From NCBI GenBank assembly GCA_035048495.1, contig CM068549.1:5873822-5937821 (forward strand): a stretch of DNA of 64,000 nt. Reading direction: 5' to 3'. The DNA comes from Euptelea pleiosperma (taxonomy: Eukaryota; Streptophyta; Magnoliopsida; Ranunculales; Eupteleaceae). The position numbers and the translations under genes were made by a program. The notes under the pieces were generated by a model. The model made no database searches. It saw only the letters and a program-made list of their open reading frames with translations, and was not told the DNA's origin. This document shows positions 11,251 through 23,379 of this stretch, piece by piece; position 1 is the first letter of the stretch; every line of letters starts with the position of its first letter.

Positions 11251-13694
11251 TTAAGTCTTAGAGGGGGGGTGAATAGGACAATTTTTAATTCCTCTGCAAA
11301 TTCTATATGGATTAAAAAATTATTGATCACAAAAGGCAGAAAAGGATCAAGCAATTAAAATATGAATCATCCACAGAACATAGATATGGGAATATCTAAG
11401 ATACAAATATACAAACATTCATAATCACACGATACTGAGATTTATAGTGATTCGGCGACTCCGCACCTACGTCCACTATCTAATAGTCAACACGAGTAAT
11501 ATTATATTATCTCAATCATGCATTACAATATATCCAATTGAAATAAGTAATTTACTAACTAAGATACCACTTAGTTTTAATCTAACGAAAATCACTTCTC
11601 GCTCACCTAGAGAGTCAGCCTAGGCCAATAGTCGATTTAGAGAAATTCTTTTCTCATGGATCTACAATCCTCAACTTAGTTAGATGAGTCATCACTCATC
11701 CACCAATCACAAAATACACAGTGTTCATAAATTTTGAATTCTATTAAAAACGTATTTGATCATAGAAATACTTACCTTTCGATGAATATGATCAAATGAA
11801 AAATCCTTTGGAGAAGAATTCACCCAAGAAACACTCTGCCAAGTGTAATCCTCTTCTTGGAAGAAGATGCTTACAGAATAATAATACCAAATAGTCTCTT
11901 CCAAACACTTAGAGCCTTTACAATAAATACACAGCTATACTCTGGTGAAGCTCTCACAAATTCCAGATCTCTGGACTCAAAGAATGATAATCAAAGAATG
12001 TAGAATAGAGATCTCTTGATTGGGTTAATTCTAATGAAGGGAGAGAGCTCTTATTTATAAGCAAGCCTCCCATCAGTAGAACAGAACCGAAAATAGTCAT
12101 TTGAAGAACCAAAGTGCGCTTAAAATCACTTACGAGATTAAGTCAAAATGAGACCCAAAAGGGGCGGGGTCGACCGCACTTTTGGCAGGTCGACTGAAAG
12201 TAGGATTTTCTGCGTTGTTGATTACGAAAACCCTAATTCAACACATTTGTAATTTGATCCAAATTTTAATCCTGCAAAATATGAGCTTTTGTATAGGGAT
12301 TCGTGTTGGATGTCGATCCGTACTTGGGATTAGTCGGATTAGAGCAAATAAGAACATAAAATGATAGATAATATACAAGAGAAACGTGGAAGGATGAGAA
12401 TGGCGAGTCGAGATTAAAAACACATCCAAGAGATCCAGAAAATACTAAGATCATCAAAATCAAATTGCATTAATTAAACTGTTGCTTACATGAAATAAAT
12501 GACAGAAATAAATAAAGCGGTAAATCTATTCTAGAAAGCATGTAAGAAAGCATGTAAAGAGAACTTTTAGAGAGAGAGGAAGAAGGTAGAGAGAGATTTT
12601 TCACACCTCGGTCGTTTACCGGCCGACAAGGTAGAGGTGAGAGAAAAACTCACCCTCTTGCGTTCATCGAATGGAGTCGGTGGTGCAAAAAAGCGATCAA
12701 CCTGGGGAATCTAGAGAGAGAAAATAACCTCACACACTTACCATTGGAGTAGATCGGTCATTGAAGAAGCATAGTAGTGGCTGCTCGATTGCACTACGTG
12801 GTGGTGCATTTGAATTGGCCCGAGTTTGTGCTCATGGCCTTGGTCGGCCAAGGAGAATAGGAGAGCATATTTGACCATTCGGTGGCATGAGGTGCTGGTC
12901 ATGATAACAAGTGCACCCTGGTGATTGTGCAACATGAATTGGCTAAGAGGATTGAGATGGAGTGCAAAGGGGCAGCAGGCCAGCCAAGTTGCAAGTGCTA
13001 CACTTTTTCGATCTTGCTGGTTCGATACGGAGTAGGGTAGTGAGATAACGGCCTGCAATGGCTACAGGCCATTAACTAGCAAGTTGAGGGGGCGATGCTA
13101 CCTGCTGGATGCGCCAGCGTCAATGGGGATTGCTGGTTGCTGCCCAAGCTTCCTCCTCCTCTCTTCTTCGTTCCCCTCTTCTTCTCTATTCTTTTTTTTT
13201 TATTATTTTTTTTTTTTTGAGGAGAAGACGGTTTAGAAAGAGGAGGAACCTGCTGCGTGTGGCCGGAGAAGAGGAGGAGTAGGTGGAGAGAAGATGGCAG
13301 ATGGCCTGCAACTGATGTTGTAGGCGTTGGATACCTTTGGAAGGGGCAACATCAACGTGGGATGAAGGATGGCAAGCCGGTGTTGAAGTTGTGGAGCTTT
13401 GACTGGTTGGAGAGAGCAGTTGCAGGCCGGAGAAAAGACTTGCTGTTGAGAGAAGATGGTGGTGCTGGGTAGACATGAACCTATGGAGTTGCAGTCGGTA
13501 AAGGATTGTGCTGGGCGGCAAACTGGCCGGAGTTGCAGGGGAGAGAAAGGAAGGGAAAGAGAGAAGAAAAGATAGAGAGATGAGGGTTAGAACGTGAATG
13601 ATTTAGATGGTGATGGAGGAAGGAGCAGCGGCTGGCGGAGGGAAGGAAGAAGAGAAGAGAGGGGCGGTCCAGCAGGTGGAGAACGTAGCTGGCG

Positions 13695-13722
13695 GCCGGA
13701 GTTGCAGGTCTGCAACTCCGGC
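13695..13722 (-). other. Leader palindrome (12195-17285 LTR, copy 1)
   Basis: GCCGGAGTTGCAG and CTGCAACTCCGGC are perfect 13-base arms separated by two bases (GT). Confidence 0.8.
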
Positions 13723-13832
13723 GAGAAGAAGACAAAGGCGATAGAAGAGGAGCGGTGCTGCTGCACACAGCAGCAGCAAGAAGATGATGGAAAGAAGAAG
13801 AAGAAGAAGAAGAAGAAGAAGAAGAAGGAGCG

Positions 13833-13854
13833 GCCGGAGTTCTGCAACTCCGGC
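13833..13854 (-). other. Leader palindrome (12195-17285 LTR, copy 2)
   Basis: Perfect 9-bp arms GCCGGAGTT and AACTCCGGC flank CTGC. The target site of the nested LTR begins at its last base. Confidence 0.75.
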
Positions 13855-14903
13855 TGGTTGATATTCGCTCAAAAGTGCTTATTTTAAGCAATTATCCTTT
13901 TAGCGTTATTGCATTCTCCTACGTTAAAATACTCTATTTATCTACTTTTCTACGTAAGAGTCTCTTTTGTTGCGTAAAACACACTTTTCTAGACGAAATG
14001 GTATATTTGCATGCATTAAACACATTTTCGGAAGTCTAGACATGAAGTCATTCTGATAGTCTCATTACGCGCTTTTTCTGTCGCAGGAAACCCCGATGGG
14101 ACAATTCTCGAGACTTGCGAGCCCACATCGATCAGGAAAGCCCATTATCAAAGCTTAAAGAGCCCACATGCTATGACTAGAAGATATGGGCCAAATATGG
14201 GCTGAATAAGATGACCAAAAAAGCCAGCCCAAAGAACGAAGAGAATAGGAGAACCAATGACCAAGAGACGGACCAAAGCGTTTAAAGCCACATGAGTCAG
14301 CAAGGAATGATAGTCTACTCTACTGGAGAAGCGTGAGGATGGTCACAGTGAAGACCAGGGTTCCAGACCCTCTGCCAATACTTTTCTCCATTTTTTTTAT
14401 ACTTTCTCTCTCATCTCTTCTTATTCTCTCTCTCTCTTCATCTCTCGATCCTCGAATCTACTGACCTAACCCCAGAATTCCTACCCTTCGGCTCTATCTC
14501 ATCTCCCTTAGCTTTCTGACTGTTGGATCTTCCATCGGACCATTGGATCTTCAATCGGACCGTTGGATCTCTCTAGATCCGTCGATCTAGCAATCTGGGT
14601 CCCAATCAAGTCACCATCCATCCGATCGCCATCAGACCGTCTGTCACATCATCTTGTGAGACAATGGACATCATAAATCCATGTGGGCCAGTAGCCGGGC
14701 CCATCATCATCGACCCGCTGTCCGACCAGTTAGTGGACCCCGTGAATTTCCAAAGAATTTTAATTAAATTTCAAAAAAATGGGGGGTCCACTAATTGGGG
14801 AGATTCCCCATAGAAAAGTAAATTTTTACTTAAAAAAAAATATATATATATATATTTTTTTTATTTCAAAAATACCCTATTTCCATTAAAGGAAATAGGG
14901 AGC

Positions 14904-14911
14904 TTTATAAG
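14904..14911 (+). promoter_or_regulatory. TATA box of Athila LTR
   Basis: TTTATAAG in GGGAGCTTTATAAGAGG. It lies between the CCCTATTTCC/GGAAATAGGG inverted repeat (upstream) and the AGGGTTCG/TGAACCCT inverted repeat about 20-35 bp downstream, where transcription should start. It is conserved as GCTTTATAAGAGG in the intact element. Confidence 0.65.
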
Positions 14912-15058
14912 AGGAGGGAGAAGGGTTCGTTTGAACCCTAATCCCCCTCCAATCTCTTCCATTCTCTCCCCCAAGACCTCTTGTCCCTTTTCCCCTTCTC
15001 TTTAGGCCGTTTTCCTCCACTTCTCCTCGACCTTCTTCATCGTCTTCAACAAGTTGTT

Positions 15059-15085
15059 ACCGGAGTTGCAGGCTGCAACTCTGGC
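15059..15085 (+). other. Leader palindrome (13859-16079 LTR)
   Basis: ACCGGAGTTGCAG and CTGCAACTCTGG are arms separated by G. One mismatch lies in the right arm. It is about 120-130 bases downstream of the predicted start. Confidence 0.75.
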
Positions 15086-16091
15086 CGATCAAGAGCCACC
15101 CACCTGCAACTCCAGACGGTGGCAGACCTCCACCACGTTGGGATCAAACCCAGCCCCCTTCTCCACGTTTCCTTGAAAGAGAAGTTCTCTCTTCTTGCTG
15201 AAACGCACCAGTCCACTTCGGTCCATAGTTGCTGGTTCGGCCAGCAACTCTTCCTATCCTTACCGCCCCACTTGCAGCCGCCGGACTGGATCGTCCTCAC
15301 CGGCAATCTCCACCATTTGCAGCCGTTACCACCTGCTGCACAGATCGTCTCCCTATTTGGGTTGGCTGTTCAGCAACCCATCTCCATCAACGCCACTCCA
15401 TCTCCATCTCGAACCAACAACGACCCACCACCTCCATTGGTTCTAGATCCATCCACAACTTGCTGCCTCATCATCACCGTTGATCCATCCTCTCCACATC
15501 GCCATGCACCAAGCTTGACCGTTGGATCCCACTTCTCTTTGAAGGGTACATGACCCTCATGGTAAGTTCTTGAATCTCCATTCTAGGATTTTAGTTTTTT
15601 TTTTTTTCCAATTCCCATCTCATCAATTTTATTTTTTTTTAGTCTCAATTTTTCTTCCTTTTTATTATCAGTGTTAGTTTGATATTTTGTTTAAAACATT
15701 GTAATGGTTGCTTGGATTCTATAAAGTTTATTTGATTCACAGTAATGGATTTTCTTTAGTGCTCTTCATTCTATTTCTTGCATTAGATTATTTCATAAAT
15801 TTTAGAATATTAATAGTTTTTAAAAAAATAAAATAAAATCAATCATGTTTTAAAATCACTTTTAATCACCATTCTCATCTCTTCACCAATTTCTAGCAAA
15901 AAAAAATTCGTCATTTTATGTGCTTGATTGCCTTAACTAAACCCGAGTGCGGATCGACATCCGACACTTCCCACTGTGCAAAGAATTGTTTAAATCTTGC
16001 AGGGTAATCGGATTAAAATTATAAATATTATTGAGATTAGGGTTTCCGTAACCAACGACGCGGAAATACCCTACTTTCACCGGTAAATGAA

Positions 16092-16126
<35 letters not shown>

Positions 16127-17830
16127 AGAGAAAGAAGGGAAGAAGAAAAAGAGAACGTGGGGGATTGATAGGAGGAGATGGGGAAAGGGATTGAAGGGGG
16201 ATTAGGGTTCCAAAGAACCCTTCTCCTTCCCCTTTTAAAGCTCCCTAGTTTCCATTAATGGAAATTAGGAAATTTTTTAAATAAAAAAAATATATATATA
16301 TATATATTTTTTTTAAGTAAAACCCTACTTTTCTTTGGGAAATTTCCCCATTTAGTGGACCCCCCAGTTTTTAAAATTTAATTAAAATTATTTTGAAATT
16401 CACGGGGTCCACTAACTGGTCGGACAGCGGATCGATGATGATGGGCCCGGCTACTAGCCCACATGGATTGATGATGTCCATCGTCTCACAAGATGATGTG
16501 ACAGACAATCTGATGGCGATCGGATGGATGGTGACTTGATTGGGACCCAGATTGGTAAATCAATGGATCTAGAGAGATCTAACGGTCCGGTGGAAGATCC
16601 AACGGTCCGATTAAATATCCAACGGTCAGAAAGCTAAGGGAGATGAGACAGAGCCAATGGACAGGAGTTCTGGGGTTAGGTCAGTAGATTCGATGACCGA
16701 GAGATGAAGAGAGAGAGAATAAGGAGAGATGAGAGAGAAAATATCAGAAAATGAAGATAAAAGTATTGGCAGAGGGTCTGGAACCCTGGTCTTCACTGTG
16801 ACCATCCTCACACTTCTCTTGTAGAATAGACTATTATTCTTTGCTGACTCATGTCGCTTTAAACGCTTTGGCCCGTCTCTTGGTCATTGGCTCTCCTACT
16901 CTCTTCGTTCTTTGGGCCGGCTTTTGGTCCTCTTATTCAGCCCATATTTGGCCCATATCTTCTAGTCATAGCATGTGGGCTCTTTAAGCTTTGATAATGG
17001 GTTTTCCTGATCGATGTGGGCTCGCAAGTCTCGAGAATTGTCCCATCGGGGTTTCCTGCGACAGAAGAAGCGCGTAATGAGACTCTATCAGAATGAATTC
17101 ATGTCTAGACTTCCGAAAATGTGTTTAATGCATGCAAATATACCATTTCGTCCAGAAAAGTGTGTTCTACGCAACAAAAGAGACTCTTACGTAGAAAAGT
17201 AGATAAATAGAGCATTTTAACGTAGGAGAGTGTGAAAACGCTTAGAAGATAACAGTGAAAAATATGCACTTTTAAGCGAATATCATCGACCGAACCTTTA
17301 GTCGATCGCCCGCTCAGGTAGATACCACATATTCTTGAACCCGAGAGTTAGGGTCAACCGCACCTTTTTTGGCCGGTCGACCTAACCTCTTTGTTCAGAA
17401 CCGAACACTTCTAAATTTTTTGAATTTCTCTTTTTGACATGCACATGATTCCTAACTATCATTGAACCATCTAGAGTAAATCTTGATCTGTTGGCAACGT
17501 GTGGTGTACTCTTAGATTACGTAAGTAACTGCAACACGAGATTCTTCATAGTTGAACGCTCGTTGAGTGAGAATGTACTCTGATCTTTTAAAACTTCATG
17601 CTTGAGCTTTGACTTTGTCTTTAGTTAAGCTTGATCACTTGACTTTGTCTTCAGTTGATCTTGACCACTTGGGTTGATTTTCTTCAGCTTTAATTCTTCT
17701 TTGATTTATTTTGTCGAAGTCCACTTGATCTTTGACACTTCAGTCTTCAGGGGATTCGGGACACAACGATATATATTACCGAAGAACTAAGTATTCTTGG
17801 GATTTGACAGTCAAGCCTTTTCGATCTCCC

Positions 17831-18516
17831 CCTTTGTCAATTCTAGGACAAAAATAAATAACTACCCAATTATATTATAATTTTTTGCCTAATAAAAAAA
17901 CAAAATCAATAATGCTCCCCTAAGTACAATAACTGCCCAAATAAATTATCTTTGAAGGATGAAGGGGCAAGGAGGCAGCACAGTAGCTCACAATTAGTAT
18001 CGTGATTAGTACCAAAATTACTGCAAATACCCTGTTGCTACAAAATAATCAACTTGACAAGAAAATCTTTGACAATAGCTTCTCATTAGTATATTAGTCC
18101 AATAATACCAAAAAATCTCTTCTCAGTACATTAGTCAAATAAAACCAAGTAAGAATCACAGATATTTTATGACAAGTTTAATAAAATAGAAAGCAACAAG
18201 TGTATAAAAGTAATTCCCAATATAATTGATTTCTCCCCCTTTTTGTCATACATTGACAAAGGGAAGAACTCCAACCTATGACGATAAAGAATATAATGAT
18301 ATAGTAATCAATCATCTAGAAAAAAAATCATAACAAAATATATCAAACTAAAAATCATCATAAAAGAAACGGTCAACAAAGTGACCAATATCCATCATCT
18401 CATAATAAAGTAAACCAAGGTATCTCAGTAGCAAATAGTATACACCAATAGTATCAAATAATACATCCCAAAAAAAATTTACTACTGATCTACATAAAGT
18501 GAAAGCAAAATGTGTT
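17831..18516 (-). mobile_element. 3' internal end of a SIRE-like copia element
   Basis: Two copies of the motif TTGACAAAGGGGGAGA or TGACAAAAAGGGGGAGA are readable on the minus strand (plus about 17832-17860 and 18232-18262). A purine run of this kind next to a TTGTC...GACAA context is typical just upstream of the 3' LTR of SIRE/Maximus copia elements. No ORF lies between them. Confidence 0.45.
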
Positions 18517-18890
18517 CTAATCATAGTCGCCATCCTCATCGACATCATCATGACCATCATCGCCATCTGCATCATCTTCTTCTTCTTCATCTTCGTCCTC
18601 ATCTTCATCTTCGTCTTCTCCAGCCGCAGAAGGCACAATAGTCTCCTCAGGTGAAGACTCTGGATAGTCAAGATGCTGAGACCTAAGAAATGAAGTCATA
18701 CGCTGCTTTCGTCGATAAAATTTGTCAATCGACGCATAAAGATTGTCAAACTTTAAAGAAAGACCTACAATAGATGCAGATACAGAGGAACGGCGAGAAC
18801 CCGAACTAGAAGCAGAAGCAGACACAGACGAGTCACCACCAACATTTTACTAAAAGTAGCTTGATTGATGGTGAGATGGGATGCAAATTT
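18517..18890 (-). pseudogene. ORF remnant with acidic tail (possible SIRE 3' ORF)
   Basis: On the minus strand a frame gives SHLTINQATFSKM, then after a one-base frame change a Ser-rich stretch (SVSASASSSGSRRSS), SLKFDNLYASIDKFYRR, and a long Asp/Glu run ending at TAG near 18517. It is not recognised by motif. Its position upstream of the purine tract suggests the extra 3' (env-like) ORF that SIRE copia elements carry, but this is inference from place only. It is cut at 18890/18891 by the chromovirus LTR. Confidence 0.35.
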
Positions 18891-19817
18891 TGTCATGCCC
18901 CGAATCCGGATACCCAGATACGACCCAAAAATCCATGGATCAACTCGTACCCGAACCCAGAAGTGATCCATGAATATCCCCTAGTGGTCCAATTAGGTCA
19001 ATTAAACTACTAAAGTTCTTTCAAAAACCCACAAAGTAAAAAAAAGTCTAGATGTAGAAAACAAATAATTCATAATTCAAATAATTCAATCAATCAACTA
19101 AATGTGGAGAGAATGAGGTGAGAACATACTCTCAATCAAAGGCATACATGCCCGTGAAAATAAATAAATAATATTATAAAATAATCAAATATAGCTTTTT
19201 AAAGTGTAGGATCGACTCCCAAATCCTCATCGATCTCCTTGAGTATACCGGAGTCTTCTGTCTCAAAATCATCCCACGTACCTAGCTCCTCAAAATCTGA
19301 AAATGGTATCGGTAGAGCACCGTGAGCCGAGGCCCAGTAATACAACAATGTGCATGGTATGATGTCATACTATACAAGTTTTTAACCAAGGTATGTATTT
19401 CAATCATATAATAAGGATGACATGAATATGAGGGTGAATGCAAGTGAGTACGAGATGCAAATGCAACTAGTACCCATAATGACATAGGGTCTCCATTTCC
19501 TTCCCGCACTAAGAGCGATCTTATCGACCCATCTGTAGGATATAATAACGTCTGGGGCCTTTCACTCTAAGGTACCGAACCTTGATTAATTGATAAAACC
19601 ACTTCAACCCCGTTCCCTTATGTACCCCTTATATGAAATGATGTGATGATCATGGTATGACAACAAGATGGTACTAAGATTACATGGAATAAACAACACA
19701 TGTATTTAACATTTAAATAAGAATATAAAATAAACACATGATCATCAAGAATAATAATATGAGAACGAATTAGGGTTGAACAATATGAATAACATGTAAA
19801 TGATCACCAAAGATTAC

Positions 19818-20000
19818 GAACCCTATGAGAATCCAACACTCCATTGTCGAACTCTATGAGGGATCCAATACTCTATTGCCAAACCCTATGAGAATCCAAC
19901 ACTCCATTGCCGAACCCTATGAGGGATCCATGACACAAGGTCGAACCCTAAAGAGGGATCCAAGACACATGGCCGAACCCTATGAGATATCCAAGACACA
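19818..20000 (+). repeat. 31-32 bp minisatellite, about 6 units
   Basis: The unit is about CCGAACCCTATGAGGGATCC followed by AAGACACATGG. The TATGAG marker (or variant) recurs at 19824, 19855, 19887, 19918, 19949 and 19981. It is embedded in the chromovirus LTR. Confidence 0.85.
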
Positions 20001-20111
20001 TGGGTGGGATCTCTACATACTAATCTCAGTCAAACAACAAGGATAAAACATTAATAGTCAATAATCATGACCGAACCACTAAGGGTTCCCAAGGCCATTA
20101 ATCGTCCAAAA

Positions 20112-21050
20112 TTTAAAAAATAGGGCTTTCTAGAAAAAATATATTTACTTTAAAAAAAATTATAACTAAATAAATATAAATTAGAAAAATACAAACTCAG
20201 TGGATTTGAAGACTATATTCACTGAGGTTTCTATGAAAAATAAATTCAAAAATATTTATTTTTAAAATCTAAGTTGAAATTCTTAAAGAAGTGGACTGAA
20301 TAGAATCTGAAATTCTGGGTTTTGCAGAAAAAGTTAGCACCTTAGAAAAATTACAAATAAATAAATACATATCGTAAAAATACAAAATCAATGGATCTGG
20401 AAAATAGATTCACATAGATGTATAGAAAAAAGAAATAGAAAAATATTTAGTTTCAAAATATATGAGTAAATCCTTAATCAACTAAACCGAACAGAATCTG
20501 AAATTCTGGGTTTTTACATAAAAGTCCAACACATTAGAAAAAGCATAACTAAATAAATAAAAATCAGGAAAATACAAACTCAACGAATTTGGAAACTAGA
20601 TTCATAGAGATATCTCTGAAAAATAATTATAAACATATTACGATTCCAAATATAGATCAATATCTTTAATGATCTGGACCATAAAGAATCTAAAATTTTG
20701 GATTTTATAGAAAAGTCCAGTACATTTGAAAAATCATAATTTAATTAAGATCCAAAGAATAAAAACTCAACTAATTTAGAAAATAGATTAATAGAGGTAT
20801 CTATGAAAATTAATTATAAAAATATTCAGGTTCAAAATAGAGATCAAAATCTTTAATGAAGTGGACTGTATAGAATCTAAAATTCTGTGTTGTGAAGAAA
20901 AGTCCAGCACATTGGAAAAAGCATAACTAAATAAATACAATTCAAAAAAATAAAAATTAAATGGCTGTGGAAAATATATTCACAGAGTTTTCTAGAAAAA
21001 ATAATTAAAGATATTTAAGTCTTAAACCTTATATAAAAATTATAAAGAAC
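20112..21050. repeat. About 190-bp tandem array in chromovirus LTR, five decayed units
   Basis: The marker GAATCTGAAATTCTGGG (or variant) occurs at 20303, 20494, 20686 and 20873, steps of 187-192 bp. Each unit also repeats CATAACTAAATAAATA, AAATACAAACTCAA and TAGATTCATAGAG. The units are AT-rich and have diverged strongly. Confidence 0.75.
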
Positions 21051-22217
21051 ATGATTATCTATTGTGTGTGCCAAATAAGTCATGCCCAAGCTCGTCATGG
21101 GGGCCAAAATAATTATCAACTCAATGAAAATACACTAAATCATGCCCAAATTAATGTATAGTGAAGATATACCATTATATAATAAAAAAAGTAATAACTT
21201 GAAGAAAAATAAGCATAGGATGGATCAAGCACACTTACCTTAAAATTTCTTGAACTTTAATGGAAATTGAAAGTTTTATTCAAATTTGAAAGTTGTCGGA
21301 TCGTCCTCTTCTCGGAGTATGTTCTTCTATTCGAAGTCCCCGTCAATTCTCCCTTCTTGCTCAAGTGCGATCGGTGCCCGGATAAAGGTTTAATAGAGAT
21401 TTCTCTATTCTTAAATGGAGTTTGGGTTTGTGAAAGCTTCTAAAGCTTTAAGGTTTTCATAAATAGGTTTAGGGAAGAATTAGGGTTTCTATTTTAGTGG
21501 AATTCGTAACTATCAAAGGGATGACTTTTTCAACCCTCAAAAACTCATATTTTACATTACTAATGGGTTAGAAATGGGCCCAAGGCCCATATACATCAAC
21601 TAGCTAGGCTCCATTTAAGATTATTATTGAGTCAAAAAGGCCTTTAGATTGGCTACAAGCCCACCCAACAATCATAACACAAATAATTATTAATTAATTC
21701 AATTAAACTATAATATATAATTTAAAAGTTGATACGTCAAGGTATTGACACATGTCACACACATAAATCACTTAACACAGTCTAAATACACAAAAATCAT
21801 AAAAAAGTTTAAAGCCTCGAAAAAGTGTCAAGATGACCTCGGAATGACCTAAGAAGTGATTCGTGGATCCTGCATTCAAGAAAGGTTCTAAATTTCTCGA
21901 GTATGTTAAGAAGGGTAAAATAAAAATATTTTTGGTGTCTCCGGCTCACAAAATAATTTTTTTATAGAAGTTCTAGAATATTAGCTAGGGCAAGAAAAAG
22001 TACCCTGCAACATCTAGGTGTCTCTCGAAAAGCTAAAATAAGAGTTTCTACAAAAATAAAGATTTTTTAAAGTTGTCAAATCAAAACCAAATTAAATACA
22101 CATACTCAAGCATGATATTAAACCATAAAAATAATAATCTAAGTCTAAAAAAGGTTTAGGTTTGCATTTTAGGTGAATTTTCAATAATACCCTAGAATGA
22201 AAGTTTAGGGTATTACA

Positions 22218-22255
22218 ATCTACCCCCCTTAAAGAAAATTTCGTCCCCGAAATTC
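22218..22255 (-). other. Chromovirus polypurine tract and internal remnant
   Basis: The minus strand reads AATTTCGGGGACGAAATTTT then CTTTAAGGGGGGTAGAT up to the LTR start. It is the same layout as plus 400-438. No integrase coding sequence is recognisable beyond it. Confidence 0.7.
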
Positions 22256-22279
22256 AAATCACTTCAATTAATTCTCAAT

Positions 22280-22640
22280 CTAGTCTATTATATCTGATTA
22301 GTCAACTAATCATTTTAGGCAAACCTAGTTAGATTGGTTGACAAACTTTATAGCTACTGGCAGTCAGATTGGCCAACTTAATCAATATAGTAAACCTAGC
22401 CAAACTGGTCATTTACACCAATCTAGTCCAATCCAATCAGCTAGTCATCTACGTCTAGTCAACTTAACTATGCTGGTCAAACTAGTCAATATAGTCAACC
22501 TTAGTTAAACTGGTAAACTTGATCAATTTAATCGACCTAAATCAGCTAGTAAAACTAATCAATCAATCTTCCAGTCAAACTGGTTAAGCTAGTCAACTGG
22601 CCTACTAGTCAAAATAGTCAGACTGTCCAATTAAGATCAT
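22280..22640. repeat. Degenerate short repeats (CTAGTCAAACTGGTCAA type)
   Basis: A run of irregular copies of CTAGTCAA, AACTGGTCAA and AATCAATATAGTCAA with no fixed period. No coding frame. Confidence 0.55.
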
Positions 22641-22654
22641 CTGAGGATCAGTGT

Positions 22655-22830
22655 TTTAAAACTCGTTGAGTCAACTCGAAACTTGCCAAGTTGACTCAAC
22701 TCGGTTGATTTTCGAGTCAACTCGTCAGAAACTTGATTAAAAACTAACTCGATCTAGTTTTGGAGTGACTCGTCGAGTTTCTCAAAAAATCAACGACTCA
22801 ACTCAACTCGATCGAGTCTTAAATGGAAAA
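22655..22830. repeat. ACTCGAGTCAACTCG-type short repeats
   Basis: GAGTCAACTCG, CAAGTTGACTCAACTCG and CGACTCAACTCAACTCGA follow each other, many of them inverted with respect to one another. A similar stretch, CTCGAGTCGAGTCGAG, occurs at 32720-32740, on the other side of the solo chromovirus LTR. Confidence 0.6.
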
Positions 22831-22839
22831 AAAATTACA

Positions 22840-23379
22840 ATCTTTTTACAATTAGAATTACTCTTTAGAAAGAAGAAAATAGGAAGTTAGAACTTAGAAC
22901 TTAGAAGTAGACTGTATAACTTAGAAATCCCTACCTTTATTGAGTCTTGATCGATTGATTTCTTCCATAGTTGTCTTTCACCATCTCAGTAGACATTGTC
23001 GTCCATAGTTGTAGTCTCCGTTGCAGCTCAACATCTCCTTCATCATCAAGGTGTGCCCTCTCCCTTTCTCTCTCTTTCTCTCTCTCTATATCTCTCTCTC
23101 TCCCTAATGATTCATAATCTTAGAACAACAGATGTGAGGGTTGCAGATTCTGGACTGGAGAAAGAAATTCCCTCCATTTCTTTGTCTGGTCATCTTTCGG
23201 GTTTCCATGGTTTCCATGGCTGCCTCCGTCGAAACCCATCCAACCCTTTTTGGCTTGACACTTGAAGGTTTTGTTTGGGATAAACTAACTTTACTTTCTT
23301 TTGTTTTTTCCGGGCAAAAGTTCACTTCAACCCTTTCACTCACGTCAACACTTTTTGTTTTGAAGTAAAAGTTCAAGAT
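22840..23379. other. Unassigned sequence with (CT)n tract
   Basis: It contains a CTCTCTCT tract (23065-23104). Short open frames here have no family signature. Confidence 0.4.

Larger units (their letters stand above)
13859..16079 (+). mobile_element. Athila-family solo LTR (+) nested in an Athila LTR
   Basis: It is 2221 bp from TGATATTCGCTC to CTACTTTCA. The flanks are CTGGT (13854-13858) and CCGGT (16080-16084), a target duplication with one C/T difference. Visible parts are the tRNA-like block (about 14309-14372), inverted repeats in U3 (14731-14905), a TATA box TTTATAAG at 14904-14911, the palindrome at the start site AGGGTTCGTTTGAACCCT (14923-14940), the leader palindrome 15059-15085, and the U5 hairpin 15947-15967. 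Orientation is opposite to its host LTR. Confidence 0.93.
12195..17285 (-). mobile_element. Athila-family solo LTR (-), TSD TCGAC, interrupted
   Basis: The plus-strand edges are TGAAAGTAGG at 12195 and GCGAATATCA ending at 17285, flanked by a perfect duplication TCGAC (12190-12194, 17286-17290). Without the nested LTR (13859-16079) and its target copy it is about 2.86 kb, the same length as the LTRs of the intact element. It has a U5 hairpin at 12303-12323, two leader palindromes (13695-13722, 13833-13854), an AAG microsatellite (about 13795-13828 and 16088-16130) and the tRNA-like block near 16770-16840. No internal domain remains. Confidence 0.93.
11255..17830 (-). mobile_element. Copia (SIRE-like) LTR, minus strand, interrupted
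   Basis: On the minus strand the region ends with CTATTCACCCCCCCTCTAAG (about 11260-11280) and contains the usual GTGATTCGGCGACTCC...TACGTCCAC block (plus 11448-11475). It is preceded by a purine tract ACAAAGGGGGAGATCG (plus about 17832-17848). The Athila solo LTR 12195-17285 with TSD TCGAC splits it. The rejoined flanks read through repeated GGTCGACC motifs (12170-12194 and 17286-17385). The exact termini are not resolved. Confidence 0.45.
18891..22217 (-). mobile_element. Chromovirus LTR (-), 3.3 kb
   Basis: Read on the minus strand it starts at 22217 with TGTAATACCCTAAAC, preceded by the purine tract AAGGGGGGTAGAT, and ends at 18891 with GGATTCGGGGCATGACA. The first 30 bases can pair AATACCCT with AGGGTATT. 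It is therefore the 3' LTR of a minus-strand element whose body has been lost beyond about 22250. It carries a 31-bp minisatellite and a roughly 190-bp tandem array. Confidence 0.7.

Noticed and set aside
13587..13891. Overlapping open frames on both strands with poly-K, poly-F, poly-S or poly-L
   Set aside because: They are translations of the (AAG)n tract in the Athila LTR. The same holds for frames at 29680-30336 and near 57007-57360.
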